Shown: positions 43,992 through 53,593, counted from the stretch's first letter. The stretch is 64,000 nucleotides of DNA from Flavobacteriales bacterium (GCA_029251405.1 JAQXDK010000009.1:1-64000); one strand, 5' to 3'. Translations and numbers: made by a program. The notes: generated by a model not told the origin, from the letters alone.

Positions 43992-46058
43992 ATGAAAAAA
44001 TACATTTTTTGTTCTTGTTTAATTATAGTCACCTCTATTTTTCAAATAAACATCATCTACTCACAGTCACCTCAGCATAATTGCGGACAACATAAAGTTT
44101 TAAAAGAACTTTTAAAAGACAGCGATTTTAAAGCCTATTACGATCAAGAACAAAGGGCGTTATCATCCACCACCCAGTCTGCAATAGCAAAAAGTGGAAT
44201 CGTTTATAAAATCCCTGTAGTTTTTCATATTATTCATAATAACGGTGTGGAAAAAATTGACAGAAGTCAAGTCTTGGATGCGCTGCAAATTTTAAACCGC
44301 GACTTGAGAGCTCTAAGAGCAGATACTGCCAGTGTAGATTCTATTTTTAAACCCCTTATAGCTGATATAGAGGTGGAATTTGTTTTAGCAACAAAAGCTC
44401 CTGACGGAACCTGCTTCAGCGGAATTACCATGACTGAAAGTCCTTATTCTTACAACAACGGAGACATTAATGGCTCCGATCAAGTAGATGATATTATGAT
44501 GTACAATGATGTATATCAAGGTAACTGGCCTGGAAATCAATACTTAAATGTATTTGTTTGTGGAGCAGTTGGAACTGGAATAGCTGGATACACATATTAT
44601 CCTTCAGGATTTTTTGGGAATACCATGAATAATGGTGTTTGGCTTAGACACGATTATTGTGGAAGTATTGGAACCGCTAACCCTTCTGCAAGTAAAACAT
44701 TTGTCCATGAAATTGGTCATTGGTTAAACCTTCCACACACCTGGGGCAGCACCAATGAACCTGGATTAGCTTCTAATTGTAGCTCTGACGATGGAGTTTT
44801 AGACACGCCAAACACAATTGGCTCTCAATGGTGTAATTACAATGAAACCACCTGCGGTTCAGTTGCTAATATTGAAAATCATATGGAATACAGCCCCTGT
44901 AGAAAAATGTTTACTCTGGGACAAAAAGCTAGAATGCGAACAGCATTAACTTCTAGTACTGGAGGAAGATCTAATTTAATTACCCCAGCCAATCATTTTG
45001 CAACTGGTATAGATACGGTAGCACCATTTTGCAAGGCTGATTTTTTTGCCAATAGATATATTACATGTTCTGGAGATAGCCTATATTTTCAAGACTACTC
45101 CTACCACAATCCTATTTCTTGGAACTGGTTTTTTGAAGGAGGTAGTCCAGATTCATCGGCTTTAGAAAACACCTTTGCTTATTACCCTTCGCCGGGTGTT
45201 TATGATGTTTCTTTAACTGCTTCTGGGGACAGTACGACTTTCTTGACCGAATTAAAAAACGATGCCATTATTGTAATGGATTATAACGGGGAACAACTTC
45301 CATTTTATGAAGGTTTTGAAAATATAAATTTTAATTCACCTGATTGGATTTCTAATGTTGGTAACTGGAGTATTACTGATGAAACTTCTTACAGTGGTCA
45401 ATATTGTCTAAAATTAGAAAATGATGGTGCCGCTGAGGGAACGAAGCATATCCTGGAAAGTAAAACTTATGACTTGTCCGATTCTGCTAGAGCTTATTTC
45501 AATTTTAAATATGCCTTTGCAAGAAAAAATACCTCTAATAATGATTACTTAAAAATTCTAGCCTCTACAGATTGTGGAAAAACTTGGTCGGTGAGAAAAG
45601 TCATTCAATACAGTCAGCTGCTGACTGCTCCTGATCAAAATAATTTTATTCCATCTTCTTTAGGAGAATGGAAAGAAGCATCTGTTAATAGTATTTTAGG
45701 GCCCTTTTGCGTTGAGAATTTTAGATTTAAAATGGAGTTTGTCTCTGGAGGAGGAAATAACTTATATATAGATAATATAAATATTTCTTACGAAAATACT
45801 ACTGGTATTGAAACTATTAATAATGCCATCGTTTCTATATATCCCAACCCTACTAAAACCCAACTCACTGTTCATTCTAGTAAGTTGTTCTCTAAAGTTA
45901 GAATTATTGATATAATGGGTAAAGAGGTATTTACAAAAAGCATAGATCTTACAAAAAATCTAATTATTAATACTTCTAATCTTGACAACGGCTACTACTC
46001 TATTCAGCTTTTACAAAATAATCGAACAGTATCACATTCGTTTTTAAAAACTAATTAA
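43992..46058 (+). CDS. T9SS-secreted M43 family zinc metalloprotease with PKD domain
   Basis: Secreted protease. I use the ATG at 43992 (688 residues), which begins a normal signal peptide (MKKYIFCSCLIIVTSIFQ); a TTG at 43980 would add four residues. Order: propeptide region, M43 pappalysin-like catalytic domain with HEIGHWLNLPH (zinc ligands His239, His243, His249) and a Met-turn candidate NHMEYS, a PKD domain (about 360-430), a lectin-like/MAM-like region with the NDYLKILASTDCG segment, and a type A T9SS C-terminal sorting domain (about 615-688) with SIYPNPTKTQLTV and GYYSIQLL. It should be exported through T9SS and attached to or released from the surface. Confidence 0.93.
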   Translation: MKKYIFCSCLIIVTSIFQINIIYSQSPQHNCGQHKVLKELLKDSDFKAYYDQEQRALSSTTQSAIAKSGIVYKIPVVFHIIHNNGVEKIDRSQVLDALQILNRDLRALRADTASVDSIFKPLIADIEVEFVLATKAPDGTCFSGITMTESPYSYNNGDINGSDQVDDIMMYNDVYQGNWPGNQYLNVFVCGAVGTGIAGYTYYPSGFFGNTMNNGVWLRHDYCGSIGTANPSASKTFVHEIGHWLNLPHTWGSTNEPGLASNCSSDDGVLDTPNTIGSQWCNYNETTCGSVANIENHMEYSPCRKMFTLGQKARMRTALTSSTGGRSNLITPANHFATGIDTVAPFCKADFFANRYITCSGDSLYFQDYSYHNPISWNWFFEGGSPDSSALENTFAYYPSPGVYDVSLTASGDSTTFLTELKNDAIIVMDYNGEQLPFYEGFENINFNSPDWISNVGNWSITDETSYSGQYCLKLENDGAAEGTKHILESKTYDLSDSARAYFNFKYAFARKNTSNNDYLKILASTDCGKTWSVRKVIQYSQLLTAPDQNNFIPSSLGEWKEASVNSILGPFCVENFRFKMEFVSGGGNNLYIDNINISYENTTGIETINNAIVSIYPNPTKTQLTVHSSKLFSKVRIIDIMGKEVFTKSIDLTKNLIINTSNLDNGYYSIQLLQNNRTVSHSFLKTN

Positions 46059-48150
46059 TAAGTTTAAAGTCTATTTGTCGCTTGTGCAAGTCTGCTTTTT
46101 TAACAATTACTTTAATTTCTTGCCCTAGTTTAAAGCTTTTTCTAGTATTGTGTCCCATTATTAATTTAAGCTCGTTATCGTAATAATATTGATCGTCTTT
46201 AATACTATTTAAAGGAATCATTCCCTCACACTTATTTTCATCTAACTCAACATATATTCCCCAGTCAGTAAGACCAGAAATAACCCCACTAAATTGTTCA
46301 CCTATTTTCTCTCCTAAGAAAAGAACTTGCATATACTTAATGGAGGCTCTCTCGGCATCAACTGCTTGTTTTTCCATTTTAGAAATATGATTACAAGTGT
46401 GTTCTAATTGCTCTTTAGAATGCGCTTGTTTATTATCTAAGGCATTATATAATTTTCGATGAACAATTAAGTCTGCATACCTTCTAATGGGTGAAGTGAA
46501 ATGAGTATAGTACTGAAATGCTAAACCGTAGTGGCCAATGTTATCAGAGCTGTATACTGCTTTGGACATTGATCGAATAACCATAGGGGCAATTAGGTGC
46601 AATTCTTTTTTTTCCTTAGCTTTTTTCATTACCTCGTTTAAAGAAAAAGAAATAGGCTTGTTCTTAACTCTAATTAACTCATAGCCCATAGCGCTAAGGT
46701 AAATTTTAAGGTCGTTTAATTTTTCTTCATTCGGGTCGTCGTGAATTCTATAAATAAACGGAGCAATAAGTTTATTTTTTTGAGGTTTCCCCATTCGCAT
46801 TGCTACGTGCTGATTCGCTAAAAGCATAAATTCTTCGATAAGTTGATGGGCTTCTTTCGATACTTTAATAAATGTTCCAACTGGAAATCCTTCATCGTTC
46901 AATTGAAACCTAACTTCAGAACTTTCTATGTTCAAAGCTCCGTTATTCAATCGTTTTTTTCTTACCGTTTTAGCTATTGTATTAAGAATAGTAACTTCAT
47001 TTGAAAAATCGTGCTTTTTCCCTTCAATAAGCTCTTGTGCCTGCTCGTAAGTAAACCTCTGATTAGAGTGAATAACTGTTTTACCAAACCAGGTGTCTTT
47101 TATTTCTCCATTAATGTTGATTTTGAAAACCACTGAAAAGGTTAATTTGTCTTCTTTGGGTCTAAGTGAACAAAGCTCGTTACTTAATTTTTCTGGTAAC
47201 ATTGGTATTACTCTGTCGACTAGATAAACACTATTTCCTCTTTGAAAAGCTTCGTTATCAATAACAGATTTTTCTTTTACAAAGTGCCCCACGTCCGCTA
47301 TATGAACACCTACTTCAAAAAGTTCTTCATCAATTTTTTTAAAACTAAGTGCATCGTCAAAATCTTTAGCATCTGCTGGATCTATTGTAAAAGTGGTGGT
47401 TCCCCTAAAATCTTTTCTTTTAAGTGCTTCTTTGTTGTAATCTGGCATCTCGACAGACTCCAAATCTTTTAAAACAGGGGATAAAAACTTCATAGGAAAC
47501 CCGAACTCAGATAAAATAGAATTCATTTCAACGTTTAATTCTCCTGGATTTCCAATAACTTCAATTACAGCCCCCTGTGGACTTTTTACATTTTTTGGCC
47601 AAGAGAGAAATTTCACTTTAACTTTTTGACCATTCTTAGCACCATTCAAATGTTTTTTTTCAATGAAAAAATGTGTTTTTACCGCTCTATCATCCGGAAT
47701 AAAAAAACAGAAGTTTTGGGATACTTCTAATACCCCTATGTATTCTTTTTTAACTCTTTCTAAAATTTTAACAATTCTTCCTTCTTCTTTTCCTTTATAA
47801 TTAGTGCTCTTCACTAAAACTTTGTCCCCATTTAGTGCATTTTTTAAATTAGTTGGATGAATATAAATGTCCTTTTCTAATTTAGGTGAGATAAAATATC
47901 CTCCGCCTTTACTAACTATTTGAATATGTCCCTCGTGCTCTAGGTTTGCTGTTTTAATTTGATATTTGCCTCTCGAATGTTCTTCTAGAATTCCATTTTT
48001 AGCCAATTGAGCTAGAAGTGTAACAATTCTCTTTCTTACAAAAGGATCTTTTACAGCTAAAACTGCTGCTATTTGTTTGTAATTGTACGTATGTTCGGGA
48101 TGAGTTCTGGTAATAGCTAAAATACGCTCAGAGAGCTCACGATCTTTCAT
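46051..48150 (-). CDS. rnr: ribonuclease R
   Basis: Processive 3'-5' exoribonuclease, 699 residues. Winged-helix start (about 1-65), two cold-shock-like domains, the RNB catalytic domain with FTIDPADAKDFDDAL (about 254-268) that binds the metals, and a C-terminal S1 domain (FSGVISGLTDWGIYVEL). Its end overlaps the M43 protease gene on the other strand by 8 bp. Confidence 0.97.
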   Translation of the reverse strand: MKDRELSERILAITRTHPEHTYNYKQIAAVLAVKDPFVRKRIVTLLAQLAKNGILEEHSRGKYQIKTANLEHEGHIQIVSKGGGYFISPKLEKDIYIHPTNLKNALNGDKVLVKSTNYKGKEEGRIVKILERVKKEYIGVLEVSQNFCFFIPDDRAVKTHFFIEKKHLNGAKNGQKVKVKFLSWPKNVKSPQGAVIEVIGNPGELNVEMNSILSEFGFPMKFLSPVLKDLESVEMPDYNKEALKRKDFRGTTTFTIDPADAKDFDDALSFKKIDEELFEVGVHIADVGHFVKEKSVIDNEAFQRGNSVYLVDRVIPMLPEKLSNELCSLRPKEDKLTFSVVFKININGEIKDTWFGKTVIHSNQRFTYEQAQELIEGKKHDFSNEVTILNTIAKTVRKKRLNNGALNIESSEVRFQLNDEGFPVGTFIKVSKEAHQLIEEFMLLANQHVAMRMGKPQKNKLIAPFIYRIHDDPNEEKLNDLKIYLSAMGYELIRVKNKPISFSLNEVMKKAKEKKELHLIAPMVIRSMSKAVYSSDNIGHYGLAFQYYTHFTSPIRRYADLIVHRKLYNALDNKQAHSKEQLEHTCNHISKMEKQAVDAERASIKYMQVLFLGEKIGEQFSGVISGLTDWGIYVELDENKCEGMIPLNSIKDDQYYYDNELKLIMGHNTRKSFKLGQEIKVIVKKADLHKRQIDFKLIN

Positions 48151-48167
48151 AAGATGTTATAAATACA

Positions 48168-48356
48168 TTAAGTATTGTTGTTCTTTTCTTTAATTTCTAT
48201 CGTCTTTATTTCATCTAGAACATCATTAGCTTCTTTTGTTTTTTTGTCGCTTGCCGTTCTGTCGGAATGAGACAGTTTGTATGCTTCTTCCGTTAAGGAT
48301 TTATACTTTTTTAATAACGTTTCTTTTTCTGATTTTTTCTTAAAAAGGCCAAACAT
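48168..48356 (-). CDS. small conserved protein (Lacal_2735-like)
   Basis: 62 residues, highly charged, beginning MFGLFKKKSEKETLLKKYK and continuing with KLSHSDRTASDKKTKEANDVLDEI. This pattern matches a small family of unknown function found across Flavobacteriia (named Lacal_2735 in annotation pipelines). It is predicted helical and cytoplasmic. It lies 17 bp upstream of rnr on the same strand and may be co-transcribed. Confidence 0.78.
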   Translation of the reverse strand: MFGLFKKKSEKETLLKKYKSLTEEAYKLSHSDRTASDKKTKEANDVLDEIKTIEIKEKNNNT

Positions 48357-48522
48357 AAATTTGAATTAATGGACTCAAAACTAATTCTATTTATAGAGTA
48401 TACCAAAGATTCATTATAAAACTAGAGTTTATAAAAAAATCATTGAACGTAATTTCATATTTTTAAATCGATTCCGTGAGGGTCTAGCTCAAATTTTCTA
48501 ACTTGAAAAAGAATCAATTTTC

Positions 48523-48927
48523 ATGATAAAAAAAATAGAACATATTGGTATAGCTTCTAAAAACATCGATGAATCCCTAACTGTTTTCGATAAATTACTG
48601 GGTCGCTCTACTTACAAAACTGAAAAGGTAGCTTCTGAAGGGGTGAAAACTCATTTTTATAAAGTCGGAGAAAGTAAAATAGAATTATTAGAAGCTACTT
48701 CTGAAAAGAGTCCAATTAGTAATTTTATTTCAAAAAAAGGAGAAGGAATGCATCACTTGGCGCTCTACGTTGATAATATTTATACTGAGCTGGAAAGGTT
48801 AAATAGTCTAGGTTTTGAAGCCATTGGAGAGGTGAAAAAAGGTGCTGATAATAAATTAATCTGTTTTCTTCACCCCAAAACAACTAGCGGTGTATTGATT
48901 GAATTATGTCAGGAACAATTTGAATAA
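48523..48927 (+). CDS. mce: methylmalonyl-CoA epimerase
   Basis: Interconverts the (R) and (S) forms of methylmalonyl-CoA in propionate metabolism. The 134-residue VOC fold has IEHIGIASKNIDESL at the N-terminus, and metal ligands in His7, the GMHHLALYV His, and the Glu of LIELCQ. Partner mutase genes are not in the window. Its end overlaps the HAD phosphatase gene on the other strand by 44 bp. Confidence 0.94.
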   Translation: MIKKIEHIGIASKNIDESLTVFDKLLGRSTYKTEKVASEGVKTHFYKVGESKIELLEATSEKSPISNFISKKGEGMHHLALYVDNIYTELERLNSLGFEAIGEVKKGADNKLICFLHPKTTSGVLIELCQEQFE

Positions 48928-49522
48928 TTGAAGCGTTTTTTTCTAAAAGAACAGCTTGCATACCGGCTTCTGTTGCTCCCTTTATGTGCTGAATAGAGTC
49001 GTCAATAAAAAGTGTTTCTCTTGGAAGTAATTTCTTTGTCTTTAAAACAAAGTTAAAACAATTCAAATCTGGCTTTCTTAACCCAATTCTGCAGGAATAA
49101 TACAGTCCTTCGAAACAATTATAATATTGCTGCAAAAGGTTATTAGATTGAAGCCTTTTCTCAAAACTATCAATATGAATTTCGTTAGTATTACTTAATA
49201 AAAATATTCTGTATTTGGATTTAAGAGATTTTATAAAGTTAAGTCTTTCAGGTGGCAGGTCTAAAAGCATAGCGTTCCATGCAACTATAATATCTTTCTC
49301 GTCTGTTTTTTTTTTGGAAAATGTATCGATATTAGAAATAAAATCTTGCGGATTTATTTTACCCGTTTCAAAATCATCAAAAACTGAGCTTTGATTCTTT
49401 TGACTGTATAGTTTTTCGAAATTTTCAATCCCTAATTTTTGGAATTCTCTAATCGTTCTAAAATAGTCTAAGTTTAAAAGTACTCCTCCTAGATCAAAAA
49501 TTATATTTTTTATTTCTTTCAA
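48884..49522 (-). CDS. HAD-IA family hydrolase
   Basis: Haloacid dehalogenase-like phosphatase, 212 residues. Motif I is NIIFDLGGVLLNL (nucleophile Asp10; Gly in place of the second Asp, as in YihX-type members), motif II LLSNTNE, then RKPDLNCF with the motif III Lys, and motif IV FIDDS. The start is a TTG at 49522, required by motif I; an in-frame stop lies three codons upstream. The natural substrate is unknown. Confidence 0.92.
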   Translation of the reverse strand: MKEIKNIIFDLGGVLLNLDYFRTIREFQKLGIENFEKLYSQKNQSSVFDDFETGKINPQDFISNIDTFSKKKTDEKDIIVAWNAMLLDLPPERLNFIKSLKSKYRIFLLSNTNEIHIDSFEKRLQSNNLLQQYYNCFEGLYYSCRIGLRKPDLNCFNFVLKTKKLLPRETLFIDDSIQHIKGATEAGMQAVLLEKNASIIQIVPDIIQSIHR

Positions 49523-49604
49523 TTTTGGTTATTAATCAATAACAAAGTATTAAAATTGCGTTGATTTTTGGTACATTAAATATAAATTTTAACAATTTTC
49601 TATT

Positions 49605-51566
49605 TTGAAAAATTTTATCAGCATCTTTATCAGCATGAGTATTTTAAGTGTAGAAATTGCTCAAAAAACATTCAGTTTAGACACTTTATTGGTAGAAACC
49701 ACCCGTATTCCTTTAAAGAATAATGAAACCGGTAGATGTATCAATATACTTACTAAAAAGGATATTGAAAAATTACCAGCTACTACATTTTATGAACTCT
49801 TACAAACCATTTCAGGGGTTGAAATTCAGTCTCGTGGAGGTTTTGGAGTGCAAGGTGATATTGTAATGCGAGGGTCCACTTTTTCTCAGGTGCTGGTATT
49901 AATTGACGGGATGAGAATTAACGATCCGCTTACCGGACATTTTAACTGTTACATTCCTATTTCAAATATGGAAATCGAAAGAATTGAAATTCTAAAAGGA
50001 GCCGGTGGCGCTATGTACGGGCCTGATGCTGTAGGTGGTGTAATAAACATTATTACTAAAGGGTTTAATTCATTAGAAAATGGTACTTCTTTTACTGGAA
50101 ATTTTAATGTTGGAGAACATAATTTAGTAAGCTCTTCACTTGGAGTATTTCATAAAAAAGATAACTTTTACTTTGGAGCAGGGTTGTCCGTTAATCAATC
50201 AACTGGAGAAGAAATTTCTGCTGTTGATTTGGATTCAATCAATACTTTAAGCGGTTACAATACTTATTTTTACAACCATAATTTCAGCGTTTCTGCAGGC
50301 TATAAAATAAATGATAAATGGCAAATTAAATTTCGCTCATCTATCCTAAATAGTGACTTTAATGCCCGTTATTTTTATACCTCTAGTCTCTTTGACAAAT
50401 CCACAGAAACAACTAATAACTGGTTCAATAGGCTGGAGCTGAAAAGACAAACAATTTCGGGAGCAGTTTTAGACATAAATATGAGCTACAAGCGAAGCAC
50501 AGATGAATTTATTTTTAGTCCCGATTTCTCTTCTACCAATATACACACCATGAGTTTCAGCAACTTTACAGTAAATAATTCTAAAATAATCAACAGTAAT
50601 TTTAGTTACAAATATGGTGTTCAAGGAGACTTTAGAGAAATTGAAAGTAATGATAGAGGCGATCATAGCGACTATCATTTTGGAGGATATTTTATGAGTG
50701 TTTATCGACCAAAAAACATCGTTTTAACCACAATAATTCGAGAAGATTATGATCAAAACTACGGTTTTGAGTTTTGTCCTCAAGTTAATTTTTCTTACAA
50801 TGTTTCTAAAATCACATTAAGAGGAGCTGCAGGTAGGAGTATTCGTGCTGCCGACTATACGGAAAGGTATGTTTCTAATAATTTGGAAGACTTAAGCCCC
50901 GGAAGAAACTTGGGCAACCCAGATTTGCTTGCAGAAAGAGGCTGGAGCGAAGAATTGGGAATTAACTACGCTCCCTTTAAAAATACTGTTATAAAAGCAA
51001 CAGTATTTAGTAGACAGTCAAATAATGTAATAGATTATATTTCTACCAACCAAACAGATATTGGATCTGTAAGTTCGCTTGGAAGTTTACAAGATAGTGC
51101 GACCTATTTTTTTGCTAAAAATATCCAAGATGTTTATGTAAATGGTTTTGAATTGGAGCTGAAATCAAAGCTTGCCCTTACTAAAAAATCTTTTTTGCTT
51201 TTAAAAGGAGGGTATACATATACACAAATTACAGATAATAATCTTGGTGTTTATCTTTCAGGATTTGCTAGAGAATTAATAACCGGGCAAATAGACTTTG
51301 AATTCAGTTCGTTTAATGTATTACTTACTGGGCTTTACAAAAAACGAAACAGTCAAGAAGCAACTTCAATTTCTTCATTACTTACCAATAATTATGCTGT
51401 TTTCAACTTAAATTTTGGATATACTATGAAAGATAGTGGCATTACTTTAAATTTTCAAGCATTGAATTTAACTGATGTTGTCTATCAGAATATTTTAGGA
51501 GCAAAAATGCCAGGGATGTGGATTATGGGAGGAATAAAATGGAATTTGTCACGATATAAGGGTTAA
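49605..51566 (+). CDS. TonB-dependent outer-membrane receptor (BtuB/CirA-like)
   Basis: Outer-membrane receptor of 653 residues of the shorter, non-SusC kind. It begins with a signal peptide from a TTG start at 49605 (MKNFISIFISMSILSVEIAQ). The next in-frame ATG (49635) would leave no signal peptide. The TonB box region LDTLLVETTRIP and the plug with LLQTISGVEIQSRGGFGVQGDIVMRG, VLVLIDGMRIND and GPDAVGGVINIITK follow, then the barrel. BtuB-type receptors bring in cobalamin or siderophores; nothing nearby identifies the ligand. Confidence 0.94.
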   Translation: MKNFISIFISMSILSVEIAQKTFSLDTLLVETTRIPLKNNETGRCINILTKKDIEKLPATTFYELLQTISGVEIQSRGGFGVQGDIVMRGSTFSQVLVLIDGMRINDPLTGHFNCYIPISNMEIERIEILKGAGGAMYGPDAVGGVINIITKGFNSLENGTSFTGNFNVGEHNLVSSSLGVFHKKDNFYFGAGLSVNQSTGEEISAVDLDSINTLSGYNTYFYNHNFSVSAGYKINDKWQIKFRSSILNSDFNARYFYTSSLFDKSTETTNNWFNRLELKRQTISGAVLDINMSYKRSTDEFIFSPDFSSTNIHTMSFSNFTVNNSKIINSNFSYKYGVQGDFREIESNDRGDHSDYHFGGYFMSVYRPKNIVLTTIIREDYDQNYGFEFCPQVNFSYNVSKITLRGAAGRSIRAADYTERYVSNNLEDLSPGRNLGNPDLLAERGWSEELGINYAPFKNTVIKATVFSRQSNNVIDYISTNQTDIGSVSSLGSLQDSATYFFAKNIQDVYVNGFELELKSKLALTKKSFLLLKGGYTYTQITDNNLGVYLSGFARELITGQIDFEFSSFNVLLTGLYKKRNSQEATSISSLLTNNYAVFNLNFGYTMKDSGITLNFQALNLTDVVYQNILGAKMPGMWIMGGIKWNLSRYKG

Positions 51567-51659
51567 TTTGATATTTATTTTAATAAAAGAACTAAAGTAG
51601 CTTAGTGATATTAAAAAAAAATTGCAATTTTACAATCCGATTTAGAAAATACTAAATTA

Positions 51660-51733
51660 GGGCCCATAGCTCAGTTGGTTAGAGCACCTGACTCATAATC
51701 AGGGGGTCGAAGGTTCGAGCCCTTCTGGGCCCA
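51660..51733 (+). tRNA. tRNA-Ile (CAU anticodon, Ile2 type)
   Basis: 74-base cloverleaf: acceptor GGGCCCA/TGGGCCC fully paired, D stem GCTC/GAGC, anticodon stem CCTGA/TCAGG around loop CTCATAA, T stem GAAGG/CCTTC. The anticodon is CAT. The acceptor pairs C4:G69 and C5:G68 are the ones recognised by the lysidine synthetase TilS, which points to tRNA-Ile2 reading AUA and not tRNA-Met. The CCA end is not encoded (CAA follows the discriminator A). Confidence 0.9.
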
Positions 51734-51734
51734 C

Positions 51735-51766
51735 AAAGCGAAGTTTAAACAGGCTTCGCTTTTTTT
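51735..51766 (+). terminator. Rho-independent terminator of tRNA-Ile
   Basis: AAAGCGAAG (51735-51743) and CTTCGCTTT (51754-51762) form a perfect 9-bp stem with a 10-base loop, and a run of seven T starts at 51760. It directly follows the tRNA, which ends at 51733. Confidence 0.92.
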
Positions 51767-51777
51767 GTTTAAAGATT

Positions 51778-51794
51778 ATTAACATATGTTAATT
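51778..51794. promoter_or_regulatory. second copy of the ATTAACATATGTTAATT palindrome
   Basis: Same 17 bases as inside the 6424-6441 palindrome; 16 of them form a perfect dyad. It lies 84 bases before the 25-residue peptide and 158 bases before the lipase-like gene, so it is a candidate operator for that pair. Confidence 0.45.
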
Positions 51795-51861
51795 AAAAAA
51801 AACTGTACAAAGCTATTTGTTACGGTAATTATTCTGTAATTTATGTAAAAAATACATAATT

Positions 51862-51939
51862 ATGTTTTTAGCACCTTTTATATTATTTATTGTTGGCATT
51901 GTTTTAACTTTTTTGTGGACATTGCCAAAAAAGGTATGA
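51862..51939 (+). CDS. 25-residue membrane peptide overlapping the lipase-like gene
   Basis: ATG at 51862 to TGA at 51937-51939 encodes MFLAPFILFIVGIVLTFLWT followed by LPKKV. Nearly all of it is one membrane segment. The TGA overlaps the next ATG (51936) in the ATGA arrangement that favours coupled translation. It may be a small membrane protein or a leader that sets expression of the hydrolase. The evidence is composition and overlap only. Confidence 0.5.
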   Translation: MFLAPFILFIVGIVLTFLWTLPKKV

Positions 51940-53357
51940 GAATTCATTTCTCATTTTTTATCCTTCTGGTTTTTTTAACTACTCTTATTAAATCCCAGTA
52001 TTTAATTTCTTGTGACTATATTGGGCCGACTTCAGGAACTATACTATCGTCTACATCGGGACTAAATTTAGACTATGATGTCGGAATGTATAAGTTAACT
52101 TATAACACTGTAGATGCTGATAGTCTCCCCATTACAGCGACCGGAGCATTTTTTACCCCAGAAAATACTTTCTGTAAAGAATTCCCTTTTGCAACATATA
52201 ACCATGGTACTACTCTAGCAAAAGATAATGTTCCTTCCAATAATAGTTCTGAGGCATTAATCGGTAAAATATTTGCAGCAGGTGGTTATTTTGTCTGCTT
52301 GCCTGACTACATTGGAATGGGAGGCAGCCCTGGTTTACACCCTTACGTACATGCAGCTACCGAAGCTACTGCAACTATTGATATGATTAGAGCTGCAAGA
52401 GAGTTTCTGAGTTCTGATACTCTTTTTATAGACAATAATGAGGTTTTTTTGACAGGGTATTCTCAAGGTGGTCACGCGTGTATGGCTACAAACAAATATA
52501 TTCAAGACAACAACTTACTTTCAGAGTTCAATATTACAGCGTCTGCTCCTTGTTCAGGTCCTTATGACTTGTCTGGTATTATGGCAGATACCATTATTTC
52601 ACCTACACCCTATTCCAATCCTGGATATATTTTATACTTACTTGCTTCTTATGAATTGGTATATGGTGATATTTTTAATTCTTGGTCAGAAGTTCTTTAT
52701 TCTCCATACGACACCATTGCTCCCCCGTTTTTTAGTGGAAATAATACCACTTTAGACATGAGCTTATTAAATAGTCTTATTCCAAATGATATGAGTTTAT
52801 TAATTAGAGATACTTGTCTAAATAATTTTGCTAATGATTCCATTAATAAAACACATCCTTGGTGGAGCGCTTTAATAAAAAATGACAACTATGACTGGAG
52901 TCCATCAAACCCTGTTAGAATGTACTATTGTACATTAGATGAGCAAGTTGCATTTACCAATGCAATAAATGCTGATGTAGCAATGAATAATAATGGAGCA
53001 AATGATGTCCAATCTATCGATATTGGAAACTTAAATCATGGAGGGTGTGTATTTCCAGCATTGTCTAGTGCTTTTAATTGGTTTCAGTCCTTAAAATCCC
53101 CTTGCGCTACTACGAGTAACAACTTTAAAAATTCGAATACCAACAAAATATATCCCAATCCCTTTAGCAACAATCTATCTCTTTCTTACAATGAAAGAGT
53201 CAATGTTTGTATTTATGCTTTAGATGGTGAATTACTCTTTAAAAAAGACAACATAAAAAACCTGAAATTGATAACCTCAAATTGGTCTAAAGGAATGTAT
53301 ATTCTAAGAGCTAAAAACACTAATTATTATCAAAATAATTTAATTTCTAAGCAGTAA
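51936..53357 (+). CDS. secreted alpha/beta hydrolase (secretory-lipase-like) with T9SS sorting domain
   Basis: Exported lipase/esterase-like enzyme. I use the ATG at 51936 (473 residues) with signal peptide MRIHFSFFILLVFLTTLIKSQ; a GTG at 51915 would add seven residues before it. The nucleophile elbow GYSQGGH gives Ser176, and the fold with DYIGMGGSPGLHPYVHA and NLNHGGC (candidate His) resembles fungal-type secretory lipases. The last 75 residues contain NKIYPNPFSNNLSLSY and KGMYILRA, a type A T9SS sorting domain. Substrate not known. It is flanked by two tRNA genes. Confidence 0.9.
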   Translation: MRIHFSFFILLVFLTTLIKSQYLISCDYIGPTSGTILSSTSGLNLDYDVGMYKLTYNTVDADSLPITATGAFFTPENTFCKEFPFATYNHGTTLAKDNVPSNNSSEALIGKIFAAGGYFVCLPDYIGMGGSPGLHPYVHAATEATATIDMIRAAREFLSSDTLFIDNNEVFLTGYSQGGHACMATNKYIQDNNLLSEFNITASAPCSGPYDLSGIMADTIISPTPYSNPGYILYLLASYELVYGDIFNSWSEVLYSPYDTIAPPFFSGNNTTLDMSLLNSLIPNDMSLLIRDTCLNNFANDSINKTHPWWSALIKNDNYDWSPSNPVRMYYCTLDEQVAFTNAINADVAMNNNGANDVQSIDIGNLNHGGCVFPALSSAFNWFQSLKSPCATTSNNFKNSNTNKIYPNPFSNNLSLSYNERVNVCIYALDGELLFKKDNIKNLKLITSNWSKGMYILRAKNTNYYQNNLISKQ

Positions 53358-53388
53358 TTAAATTAATTATTAAATTTAGTGACACTTA

Positions 53389-53462
53389 GGGGATGTAGCT
53401 CAGTTGGCTAGAGCGCTTGACTGGCAGTCAAGAGGTCGTGAGTTCGAATCTCATCTTCTCCA
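53389..53462 (+). tRNA. tRNA-Ala (GGC anticodon)
   Basis: 74-base cloverleaf with anticodon loop CTGGCAG on stem CTTGA/TCAAG, D stem GCTC/GAGC and T stem with one G-U pair. The acceptor has the G3:U70 wobble that is the alanine identity element, plus one U6:U67 mismatch. CCA is not encoded. Confidence 0.93.
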
Positions 53463-53483
53463 CTCAAAGAATAATATAACTAC

Positions 53484-53509
53484 ATGCTCTTCATTAACCT
53501 GGAGAGCAT
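53484..53509 (+). terminator. possible terminator after tRNA-Ala
   Basis: ATGCTCTTC and GGAGAGCAT can form a 9-bp stem (one G-U) with an 8-base loop, 21 bases after the tRNA. The following bases are A/T-rich but lack a clean T-run, so termination strength is uncertain. Confidence 0.42.
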
Positions 53510-53593
53510 TATAATTAATTTGTAGGTTTATTTCTAGACGACATCATAACTCCATCATCTTTAAAACACTTTCAACATTTTTCTAGGCCTAAA

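Noticed and set aside
51660-51733. tRNA-Met as identity of the CAU tRNA
   Set aside because: The C4:G69 and C5:G68 pairs are the TilS recognition features of tRNA-Ile2.
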